11,799 nucleotides of DNA from an uncultured Clostridia bacterium (lineage in GTDB: Bacteria > Bacillota > Clostridia > TANB77 > CAG-508): NCBI GenBank assembly GCA_944386335.1, contig CALXAQ010000083.1, positions 1 to 11,799 of the forward strand. Direction: 5' to 3'. The notes beneath the pieces are model-generated. The model saw only the letters and a list, made by a program, of their open reading frames with translations. It was not told where the DNA came from and ran no database searches. Below, piece by piece: positions 1-6,081 of the stretch (the stretch's first letter is position 1; the number at the start of each line of letters is the position of its first letter). The position numbers and the translations under genes are program-made.

Positions 1-214
1 CTGTCATATCATTTAACATATTTTCTAATTGATTTGTCATATCCTGAATATCTTCTTCAGAAAGATTAACACCTTTAGTTAGTGCGTCCATAGGGTTAAT
101 GCCTTTTTCTTTAGCACAATCGTAGCATAATCCTTCTGTAGCAATAGAATTGTCTGGCATTTGTTTATTAATAAAAATCACAGCTGTATTTTTATGACAT
201 ATAGAACATAACAT
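1..214 (-). CDS. Probable ClpC-like Clp protease ATP-binding subunit, N-terminal fragment
   Basis: Partial gene that runs off the left edge; 71 complete codons are visible. Reading leftward from ATG at 214-212, the protein starts MLCSICHKN and has a second Cys pair in GLCYDCAKEKG, so CxxC...CxxC forms a small zinc finger. A stretch follows (INPMDALTKG, then LSEEDIQDM) that resembles the linker of Clostridia-type Clp ATPases carrying this extra N-terminal finger. Such AAA+ unfoldases feed proteins to ClpP in the cytoplasm. The AAA+ domains themselves are outside the window, so the call rests on the N-terminus only. The main alternative is an McsA-like zinc-finger protein, which also starts with CxxC pairs. 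A good SD (AAGGAGAAG, minus strand, about 225-235) precedes the ATG, and a near-consensus promoter lies just upstream. It is divergent from the pilin-like gene. Confidence 0.62.
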   Translation of the reverse strand, partial: MLCSICHKNTAVIFINKQMPDNSIATEGLCYDCAKEKGINPMDALTKGVNLSEEDIQDMTNQLENMLNDMT

Positions 215-253
215 ATTTTTAAAACTTCTCCTTTTCCTAATTTACGCATATAT

Positions 254-282
254 ATCATACAAGAAAAAGGGAAAATAGTCAA
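254..282 (-). promoter_or_regulatory. Sigma-A-type promoter for the Clp-like gene
   Basis: On the minus strand, TTGACT (282-277) and TATGAT (259-254) are separated by exactly 17 bp. Transcription would start near 247, giving a leader of about 33 nt that contains the SD and then the ATG at 214. No CtsR-type direct repeat overlaps it. Confidence 0.72.
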
Positions 283-322
283 TAAAATTAAGGAAATATT
301 CATAGGAAAAACATAGAAGTGA

Positions 323-351
323 TTGACAAAATAGACCAGAAAAGTTAAAAT
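323..351 (+). promoter_or_regulatory. Sigma-A-type promoter for the pilin-like gene
   Basis: A perfect -35 box TTGACA (323-328) and TAAAAT (346-351) are separated by 17 bp. Transcription would start near 358, about 67 nt before the ATG at 425. It faces away from the promoter of the Clp-like gene, so the 210-bp gap serves both genes. Confidence 0.72.
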
Positions 352-424
352 AATGTAGATGAATTATAACTAATAAGCATAAAAAATAAAAGATTGGAAA
401 ACATAAGAAGAGGAGAGGAAATTG

Positions 425-2155
425 ATGGGTAGAGTAAAGAGTCAAATAGGAATTACTTTGGTAGCACTAGTAGTTACAATTATTGTAATTATTATATTAG
501 CTAGTGTTAGTATAGGCATGATAGTAGGAGAAAATGGGATTATTCATATGGCCCAAAAAGCAAAAGAAAATACAGAGTTAGCACAAAAAAAGGAAGAAGA
601 GAATTTAAAACAATTAGCAAATGAACTGGATTTTAATTTACAAGACGGATATGAAATAAAAAAACATGTAAATGCACCTAAATTGGCACAAGGTATGGAA
701 CCTGTAAAATTTACAGATCCAACAGATACGCAAAAAGGTAGTATAATAAAAACAGATACTACGGATGAAACATGGTATAATTATGATGAAAAAAAGTGGG
801 CGAATGCTCAAACACAGGATGGAAGTTTGTGGGTATGGATACCAAGATTTGCTTATAGAGTAAATACAGAAAATCAAACATTTGATATTGTATTTTTAAT
901 AGAGGATACAGATAGATATTATGACAAAAATGGAAATTTACAAACTGCTAAAAGATGTACAAGTGAAGAAGGAGTAATAGATACTACAACAGGTTATACA
1001 GTACATCCAGCATTTACCAATGAGACACAAATTAATTTTAGAAATGGAGGATGGGATAAAGAGATTACAGGAATATGGGTAGCAAAATTTCAGGCAGGAT
1101 ATGCAAGTGGAAATAATAATGCACCAATAAAAGCTTCTAGTGTTTATTATACACAAGAACTTACTTGGGTAAGCACAACAGAAAACGGAACAGAATGGGA
1201 AGGATTATATAGTGCTAGGAATTGGTTAGATGGTATTTATGGAGATAAAGAAACTGCTATCAAATATCCTACTTTTCAAGGAAAAACTTATATGATAAAT
1301 GCTATTACACATGGGGAAGCTTATGCTATAGCACAGGCTATGAATGAGAATGGTAATATATATGGTTTTTCCAATGATTCGGATGTTCATTTGATGAAAA
1401 ATAGCGAATGGGGAGCCTGTACGTATTTATCTCAAAGCCAATATGGATTAAATGGAAAGGCTGTTGCAATCAATAATGTAAATTTAAATAGTGGAAACGT
1501 GAAAAGAACAGAAACAGCAGGAAGAAATGGTGTGGATAGTGTATATGGTGTAACAGGATGTACAGCAGGAAGTGCCATGGCAGAAGAAAATATTACTACA
1601 ATAGAAGCAATTAATACTACAGTTGCTAATAATGCTTCTGATGGAGTTTACACATGGGATCAATTAACAGGAGTAGCAGCAAGTTGTACAGGAACTATCT
1701 ATGGAGTTTATGATATGAGCGGAGGTTTATGGGAACAAACAACAGGATTTGTTGCAAACGGAACAGAAAATTTGTCTTTATTTGGAGGAAAATTAACACA
1801 GATAGGTAGCACTATAAAAACCAAAAGTGATAAATATGTAACAATATATCAAGCAGATACAAGTACAGATAATGCTGATATAGAATTCACGGAAGAAAAT
1901 TATCAAAATGCTAGTGTGAATAACTGGAAAAAGAATAACAAAATATATGGAGAGGCTATACAAGAAACTTCTACAAATGGGGTAGGAATGACATCTTGGT
2001 TTAATAATTATTCTAATTTCCCTTGCGTAGACTTGGCTTTTACAGTTAGGGCAGGAAGTATTTGGAGACCCGAAAATTCAGGACAATTTTATTATGACCG
2101 TTGTAAGGGAGATTCAGCTTATTATTATGGATTTAGAGTATCTTTAATTGTATAA
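425..2155 (+). CDS. Pseudopilin-type N-terminus fused to a C-type-lectin/FGE-like C-terminal domain; candidate hypervariable surface protein
   Basis: 576 residues. ATG 425 is preferred over the in-frame TTG 422 because AGGAGAGG (411-418) lies 6 nt before it. Residues 1-9 (MGRVKSQIG) form a short basic prepilin leader ending in Gly. A hydrophobic helix (about 10-32, starting ITLVALVVTI) follows, then a charged Lys/Glu-rich helix to about 65. This matches type IV prepilin signals cut by PilD/ComC-type peptidases, but the usual Glu at mature position 5 is Ala. The rest is secreted-type sequence, rich in Trp, Tyr, Asn and Thr, with SLWVWIPRFAYR (134-145), GVYDMSGGLWE (427-437, compare the YDMxGNVWEW motif of formylglycine-generating enzymes), VRAGSIWRP (541-549) and a GFRVSLIV end. 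This order is typical of the FGE/C-type-lectin fold. FGE catalytic cysteines are not evident, so ligand binding rather than catalysis is inferred. It is probably monocistronic, with its own promoter. The C-terminal 55 codons have odd codon use (see findings). Confidence 0.75.
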   Translation: MGRVKSQIGITLVALVVTIIVIIILASVSIGMIVGENGIIHMAQKAKENTELAQKKEEENLKQLANELDFNLQDGYEIKKHVNAPKLAQGMEPVKFTDPTDTQKGSIIKTDTTDETWYNYDEKKWANAQTQDGSLWVWIPRFAYRVNTENQTFDIVFLIEDTDRYYDKNGNLQTAKRCTSEEGVIDTTTGYTVHPAFTNETQINFRNGGWDKEITGIWVAKFQAGYASGNNNAPIKASSVYYTQELTWVSTTENGTEWEGLYSARNWLDGIYGDKETAIKYPTFQGKTYMINAITHGEAYAIAQAMNENGNIYGFSNDSDVHLMKNSEWGACTYLSQSQYGLNGKAVAINNVNLNSGNVKRTETAGRNGVDSVYGVTGCTAGSAMAEENITTIEAINTTVANNASDGVYTWDQLTGVAASCTGTIYGVYDMSGGLWEQTTGFVANGTENLSLFGGKLTQIGSTIKTKSDKYVTIYQADTSTDNADIEFTEENYQNASVNNWKKNNKIYGEAIQETSTNGVGMTSWFNNYSNFPCVDLAFTVRAGSIWRPENSGQFYYDRCKGDSAYYYGFRVSLIV

Positions 2156-2184
2156 ATTAGTTTTCCAAAATGAAAAAGAAAAAC

Positions 2185-2211
2185 AGTAATTACTATCTAG
2201 TAAAGTACTAG
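2185..2211. repeat. Two adjacent palindromes upstream of the DUF3298 gene promoter
   Basis: AGTAATTACT (2185-2194) is a perfect 10-bp palindrome. It is followed at once by CTAGTA-AAG-TACTAG (2197-2211), a 6-bp inverted repeat. They sit 23 bp upstream of the -35 box at 2234. They could bind a regulator, or be chance in A+T-rich DNA. The second could fold into a weak hairpin in the 3' end of the pilin transcript, but no T-run follows that would make a good terminator. Confidence 0.3.
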
Positions 2212-2233
2212 TATAAAAAATCTAAAAGCTATA

Positions 2234-2262
2234 TTGAAATCCTTTCGTAGTAATGATATAAT
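2234..2262 (+). promoter_or_regulatory. Sigma-A-type promoter with extended -10
   Basis: TTGAAA (2234-2239), a 17-bp spacer and perfect TATAAT (2257-2262), with TGA directly before the -10 box (extended -10 TGn). The predicted start is near 2269, about 24 nt before the ATG of the DUF3298-like gene. The match is strong enough to treat that gene as separately transcribed. Confidence 0.78.
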
Positions 2263-2292
2263 GCAAAAAAGAGAAACAGAAAGGGAAACGAA

Positions 2293-3144
2293 ATGATGAA
2301 AAACAGAACCATATTATATATAGTGATAAGTAGTTTTTGCGTAATTGCTATTGGAATAGGAATGTATTATCAAATATTTGTGGCAGGAAATGAACAATTT
2401 AATGAGATAATTCCAGAAAATGAAGTGGGAAATATGATAATACAGGAACAAACACAAGAAGAATTGAAAGCAGAATTTGATAATTTATTTGATAATAATT
2501 TACATGCTCAAGGATATGATGCAAGTTCTGTACAAAAACTAGCAGGGCATGAAGAGCAACCATTGGTATATGCAGCCTATAACATTCAAGAAGAACAGAA
2601 TGAAAAGTATAGTGTGGATATTAATTTACCAGTATTTAATATTAATGGAGATATTGCTGCAGAATTTAATAATACTACACAGAACATTTTTGCGAATAAA
2701 GCAAACGATGTATTAAATAATGCACAAGTATATACAATTTATAATGTAAGATATGTGGCGTATATCAATAATGATATTCTTTCTTTAATTCTTAAATCTA
2801 CACTAAAAGAAGGAGATAATCCACAAAGGGTAATTGTGCAGACCTATAATTATAATTTGAGTACAGGGCAAAAAGTAATATTAAATGATGTACTAACAAG
2901 CCAAGGATATGAAACAAGACAAGTAAATCAAAAAATAGATGATGTAGTAAGAAAAGCAGCAGAAGATGCCGAAGCAATATCGCAAGCAGCAGGACAAACT
3001 ATATATAAGAGAGATCCAGATAATGCTATGTATGTAACAGATAATGTAAATAATTTTTTCATAGGAGAAAATGGTAATATTTATATTATATATGCATATG
3101 GGAATAATAACTATACATCAGAAATGGATATTATAAAACTATAG
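2293..3144 (+). CDS. Membrane-anchored DUF4163/DUF3298 (RsiV/PdaC-type) envelope protein
   Basis: 283 residues. ATG 2293 and ATG 2296 are both possible; AAGGGA (about 2281-2286) suits either. A single hydrophobic segment (about residues 7-30) after a very short basic N-terminus predicts a membrane anchor or uncleaved signal with the rest outside the cell. Residues about 90-140 (YSVDINLPVFN, then a long amphipathic helix) resemble DUF4163. Residues about 145-283 (YNVRYVAYINNDILSLIL, YNYNLSTGQKVILNDVL, a helix, then FFIGENGNIYIIYAYG) resemble DUF3298, the pair found in the extracytoplasmic part of RsiV and at the N-terminus of the deacetylase PdaC. There is no cytoplasmic anti-sigma segment, no adjacent sigma factor gene and no deacetylase domain, so an RsiV function is not claimed; a wall- or ligand-binding role is inferred. 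It has its own promoter and terminator. Confidence 0.7.
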   Translation: MMKNRTILYIVISSFCVIAIGIGMYYQIFVAGNEQFNEIIPENEVGNMIIQEQTQEELKAEFDNLFDNNLHAQGYDASSVQKLAGHEEQPLVYAAYNIQEEQNEKYSVDINLPVFNINGDIAAEFNNTTQNIFANKANDVLNNAQVYTIYNVRYVAYINNDILSLILKSTLKEGDNPQRVIVQTYNYNLSTGQKVILNDVLTSQGYETRQVNQKIDDVVRKAAEDAEAISQAAGQTIYKRDPDNAMYVTDNVNNFFIGENGNIYIIYAYGNNNYTSEMDIIKL

Positions 3145-3149
3145 AAATG

Positions 3150-3182
3150 AAAATTGCCAAAACTTTATTTTGGCAATTTTTA
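3150..3182 (+). terminator. Rho-independent terminator after the DUF3298-like gene
   Basis: A perfect 13-bp stem, AAAATTGCCAAAA (3150-3162) with TTTTGGCAATTTT (3168-3180), encloses a 5-nt CTTTA loop. The T-run at the 3' arm continues to 3181. The A-rich 5' arm could also make it work on the opposite strand. It starts 6 nt after the stop codon at 3142-3144. Confidence 0.85.
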
Positions 3183-3207
3183 GCTAAAAAAGGAAGGAGA
3201 AAGTTAC

Positions 3208-3285
3208 ATGATAGATATCAAAAGAGCGGAAGAATATTTTAACGAATGTATAAATATGAAAGAAAGAATAGAAAAAGGATGCTGA
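3208..3285 (+). CDS. Possible 25-residue small ORF (leader peptide or truncated gene) before topB
   Basis: ATG 3208 is preceded by one of the strongest ribosome sites in the window (AGGAAGGAGA, 3191-3200). The ORF codes for 25 residues starting MIDIKRAEEYF and ending in Cys, then TGA at 3283-3285, 7 nt before the topB ATG. It may be translated and couple translation to topB, whose own SD candidate (AAAGGA, 3274-3279) lies inside this ORF and is a little far from the start. The N-terminus faintly resembles starts of small HD-domain proteins, so it may be the remnant of a truncated gene. No function can be assigned. Confidence 0.42.
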   Translation: MIDIKRAEEYFNECINMKERIEKGC

Positions 3286-3292
3286 AGATAAA

Positions 3293-5254
3293 ATGGCAAA
3301 GAGTATATTAATTACGGAGAAACCGTCTGTAGCAATGGAATTTGCAAAAGTATTAGGAATAAATGGAGCAAGAAAAGATGGCTATTTAGAGTCAACAGAT
3401 TGGATTGTTACTTGGTGTGTAGGACATTTAGTTACTATGTCTTACCCAGAAAAGTATGACGAAAAACTAAAATTATGGCGTTTAGACACCCTTCCTTTTA
3501 TGCCAAAAGAATATAAATATGAAGTAATTCCTAATGTACAAAAACAATTCCAGATTATAAAGACTCTATTAGAAAGAGAAGATGTACAAACCATTTATGT
3601 TTGCACGGACTCTGGACGAGAAGGAGAGTATATTTATCGATTAGTAGAACAGCAAATAGGAGTAAAAAATAAAAATAGGAAAAGAGTGTGGATAGATTCT
3701 CAAACAGAGGAAGAAATAAAAAGAGGAATTAGAGAGGCAAAAGATTTAGCAGAATATGATAGTTTGTCTAATTCAGCTTATTTAAGAGCAAAGGAGGATT
3801 ATTTAATAGGTATTAATTTTTCACGATTACTTTCTATTATCTATGGAAGAAGAGTAGCAAAACAAATAAATGAAGAAAAAGCATCCATTTCTGTAGGACG
3901 AGTAATGACATGCGTATTAGGAATGGTGGTAGAAAGAGAACGAGAAATTAGAAATTTTGTAAAAACACCTTATTATAAAATAATAGGAAGATTTGGAAAG
4001 GAAGAAGAATCTTTTGGAGCAGAATGGAAAGTAACAAATGAATCTATCATGTGGGAATCTCCGAAATTGTATAATGAAAATGGATTTAAAAAGAAAGAAG
4101 AAGCACAAAAATTTATTTTTTCCTTACAAAATAAAAAAGCAATGATAACGGAGATAAAGAAAAATAAACAAAAAGAGAATGCACCTCTATTATTTAATTT
4201 GGCAGAAATACAAAACGAATGTACAAAACGTTTTAAAATAAAACCAGATGAAACATTAGAGATAATACAAAATTTATATGAAAAAAAATTAGTTACTTAT
4301 CCAAGAACAGATGCTAGAGTATTATCTACAGCAGTAGCCAAAGTGATATCTAAAAATTTAAATGGAATTGCAAAAGGTTTTGCAGATGTAGAGATACAAG
4401 GTTATATAGCAAAAATGGTAAAAGAAAAGTATAATACCAATTTGTTAAAAACGAAATATGTAAATGATAGTAAAATTACAGATCATTATGCTATTATTCC
4501 AACAGGGCAGGGATTTGAGAATTATGAAAAATTATCAGAATTGCAAAAGCAGATTTATCGTGTCATTGTAAAACGTTTTTTGGCTATTTTTTATCCACCA
4601 GCACAATACGAGAAAATAGCAGTTACTGTACAAGTAGAAAAAGAACAATTTACTACTAGTGGAAGAGTATGTACAGAACTTGGTTATTTGGAGGTACTAA
4701 AACCAAAGGCGAGAGAAGAAATATCCACAAAACAAGAACAAAATGTGGATAAAAAAGAAGAGGAAGAGCAAAAAGCAGAAATACCATCATTAGAAATTTT
4801 AAAACAATTAAAAAAAGGACAAGAAATAGGAGTAGAAAATTACGAGATAAAAGAAGCACAAACTCTTCCACCCACAAGGTATAATTCAGGATCTATGATA
4901 CTAGCTATGGAAAACGCAGGAAAACTAATTGAAGAAGAAGAATTAAGAGAACAAATAAAGGGAGCTGGCATTGGAACAAGTGCTACAAGAGCAGAAATTA
5001 TTAAAAAGTTGGAAAAAATACAATATATTGCTATTAATAGTAAAACACAAATTATTACACCAACACAAAAGGGAGAAATTATTTATGATGTAATAAATTT
5101 TGCTATGCCAGATATGTTAAATCCAAAATTAACGGCTAGTTGGGAAAAAGGCTTGGAAATGGTAGCAAAAAGTGAAATAAAGCCAGAAGAGTTTATGCAG
5201 AAGTTAGAAAAATATATTCAATCAAAATTTGATAGATTAGTAGTAAAATATTAA
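3293..5254 (+). CDS. topB: Type IA DNA topoisomerase, topoisomerase III-like
   Basis: 653 residues; a cytoplasmic enzyme that relaxes or decatenates DNA by single-strand passage through a 5'-phosphotyrosine link. The Toprim domain starts at ITEKPS (7-12). Its acidic motif is CTDSGREGE (104-112), so the usual DxDxE reads D106-S-G108-R-E-G-E112 and the second Asp is Gly. SVGRVMTCVLGMVVERE (200-216) is the family SVGRVQTPTLGLV motif. LVTYPRTD (333-340) holds the catalytic Tyr336. DHYAIIPT (397-404) and GIGTSATRAEII (559-570) are further signature blocks. A Lys/Glu-rich insert lies at about 475-515. The protein ends soon after SWEKGLEMV (616-624), so the C-terminal zinc ribbons of longer TopB or TopA proteins are absent. 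The gene ends 19 nt before the chosen yqeK start, in a probable operon. Family membership is secure; the exact subgroup and physiological role are less so. Confidence 0.9.
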   Translation: MAKSILITEKPSVAMEFAKVLGINGARKDGYLESTDWIVTWCVGHLVTMSYPEKYDEKLKLWRLDTLPFMPKEYKYEVIPNVQKQFQIIKTLLEREDVQTIYVCTDSGREGEYIYRLVEQQIGVKNKNRKRVWIDSQTEEEIKRGIREAKDLAEYDSLSNSAYLRAKEDYLIGINFSRLLSIIYGRRVAKQINEEKASISVGRVMTCVLGMVVEREREIRNFVKTPYYKIIGRFGKEEESFGAEWKVTNESIMWESPKLYNENGFKKKEEAQKFIFSLQNKKAMITEIKKNKQKENAPLLFNLAEIQNECTKRFKIKPDETLEIIQNLYEKKLVTYPRTDARVLSTAVAKVISKNLNGIAKGFADVEIQGYIAKMVKEKYNTNLLKTKYVNDSKITDHYAIIPTGQGFENYEKLSELQKQIYRVIVKRFLAIFYPPAQYEKIAVTVQVEKEQFTTSGRVCTELGYLEVLKPKAREEISTKQEQNVDKKEEEEQKAEIPSLEILKQLKKGQEIGVENYEIKEAQTLPPTRYNSGSMILAMENAGKLIEEEELREQIKGAGIGTSATRAEIIKKLEKIQYIAINSKTQIITPTQKGEIIYDVINFAMPDMLNPKLTASWEKGLEMVAKSEIKPEEFMQKLEKYIQSKFDRLVVKY

Positions 5255-5273
5255 AATGGGGAGTGACAGATGT

Positions 5274-5891
5274 ATGCAAGTAGAAGATTCATATTTTTTA
5301 TCTTTATCTAATCAAGAAAAAGAGGTAATGTTGGAAAATATAAAACAAGAGTTAAAAACAAAAATGACAGAAGCAAGATATAGACATTCTTTGGGAACAA
5401 TGCAAAAAGCAAAAGAATTAGCAGAATTGTATGGAGAAGATTCCTTGAATGCAATGCTAACAGGATTAGTACATGATATTGCTAAAGAAATGACAAAAGA
5501 AGAATATTTTTTATATTTTGTACAAAATAAAATGCAAATGGATGAGTTTGATAAGGTACAGTTGGTGGCTTTACATGGTAAAGTAGGTGCAGATATAGCT
5601 AAAAAGAAATACCATTTTACAAAAGAAATGCAAGATGCTATTTTTTATCATACAACTGGTAGGGCTAATATGACGAAATTAGATAAAATTATATTTTTGG
5701 CAGATAAAATAGAAGATACAAGAGAAAATACAGAAGGACTACAACAAGTAAAAGAATTAGCAAAAAGGGATATGGACGAAGCCATTTTGTGGGATATTGA
5801 CCATTTTATTATTCCAAAAATGATAGCACAAAGAAAAATGATTCATCCAAATTCTATTTTTGCTAGAAATGATATTATTAAAAGAAAATGA
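5274..5891 (+). CDS. yqeK: YqeK-like HD-domain hydrolase (bis(5'-nucleosyl)-tetraphosphatase, symmetrical)
   Basis: About 205 residues from ATG 5274. The frame is open from ATG 5256, one base after the topB stop, but no SD precedes that codon, whereas GGGGAGTG (5258-5265) is well placed for 5274. HD-fold metal ligands, numbered from 5274: RYRHS (His38), LVHDIAK (His67-Asp68), LHGKVGA (His101), FYHTTGR (His126) and IIFLADKIEDTR (Asp144). The HTTGR and ADxIE/R blocks are the marks of YqeK, which cleaves Ap4A symmetrically to two ADP in the cytoplasm. About 30 residues precede the HD core, slightly more than usual. In many Firmicutes yqeK follows nadD; here it follows topB with an overlap-type junction, suggesting co-transcription. 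The stop codon lies inside the hairpin starting at 5888. Confidence 0.85.
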   Translation: MQVEDSYFLSLSNQEKEVMLENIKQELKTKMTEARYRHSLGTMQKAKELAELYGEDSLNAMLTGLVHDIAKEMTKEEYFLYFVQNKMQMDEFDKVQLVALHGKVGADIAKKKYHFTKEMQDAIFYHTTGRANMTKLDKIIFLADKIEDTRENTEGLQQVKELAKRDMDEAILWDIDHFIIPKMIAQRKMIHPNSIFARNDIIKRK

Positions 5892-5918
5892 ACTTTAGGG
5901 ACGTTCCTTAAAGTTCAT
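5876..5918 (-). terminator. Hairpin with minus-strand T-tract: terminator, probably of the lost SDR gene
   Basis: ATGAACTTTAGGGA (5888-5901) pairs with TCCTTAAAGTTCAT (5905-5918): 14 pairs with one G-T wobble and a CGT loop. On the plus strand no T-run follows, but on the minus strand the stem is followed by TTTCTTTTAATAAT (5887-5874). It sits 8 nt past the stop of the minus-strand dehydrogenase relic, so it probably served that gene. It overlaps the yqeK stop codon and may also help end that transcript. Confidence 0.6.
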
Positions 5919-5926
5919 TCCACTAT

Positions 5927-5980
5927 TTATACCATACTTCCTTCATTTACATGAATAATTTGGCCTGTTACAAGAGAAGA
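5927..5980 (-). pseudogene. 3' end remnant of a short-chain dehydrogenase/reductase (FabG-like) gene
   Basis: Read on the minus strand, the 17 codons from 5980 to 5930 give SSLVTGQIIHVNEGSMV, followed by TAA (5929-5927). This closely matches the conserved C-terminus of short-chain dehydrogenases such as 3-oxoacyl-ACP reductase (the YVTGQxIHVxGG block that shapes the subunit interface). The frame stays open upstream (toward 6030) but turns into low-complexity Phe/Tyr/Ile sequence with no SDR features, so the body of the gene, including the Rossmann fold and the YxxxK motif, has been deleted. No start or SD is present. A hairpin with a T-tract follows its stop, as expected for an original gene end. 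The similarity is short, but the match in order and placement is good. Confidence 0.55.
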
Positions 5981-6005
5981 ATAACATGAAAAATAAAAAA
6001 TACTA

Positions 6006-6034
6006 TATTCAAATAAGAGAAAATACGATATAAT
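6006..6034 (+). promoter_or_regulatory. Candidate promoter for the patatin-transglutaminase pair
   Basis: A perfect -10 TATAAT (6029-6034) lies 48 bp before the patatin ATG. The -35 region 17 bp upstream (TATTCA, 6006-6011) is weak. It lies at the junction left by the deleted dehydrogenase gene. The call depends mostly on the -10 box. Confidence 0.42.
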
Positions 6035-6081
6035 AAATATAGAAAGTTTATGAAATGCTGTACAGATAAGGAGGCTAGAAA

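Noticed and set aside
322..337. Possible CtsR operator near the Clp-like gene (ATTGACA ... ATAGACC)
   Set aside because: The halves match the TTTGACC-type heptad only partly and are spaced by 2 rather than 3 bp. The TTGACA is better explained as the -35 box of the plus-strand promoter.
422..424. TTG start one codon before ATG 425 of the pilin-like gene
   Set aside because: It would sit only 3 nt from the AGGAGAGG SD, whereas ATG 425 has normal spacing.
425..2155. Active formylglycine-generating enzyme
   Set aside because: The fold motifs are present, but no convincing pair of FGE catalytic cysteines and no sulfatase substrate gene nearby. The pilin-type N-terminus points to a surface role.
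2293..3144. RsiV anti-sigma factor
   Set aside because: The extracytoplasmic domains are similar, but there is no cytoplasmic sigma-binding segment and no sigma factor gene next to it.
5888..5918. REP-like or transposon terminal inverted repeat around GGGACGTTCC
   Set aside because: Only one copy is seen, with no transposase. The T-tract on the minus strand and the adjacent SDR stop codon fit a terminator better.
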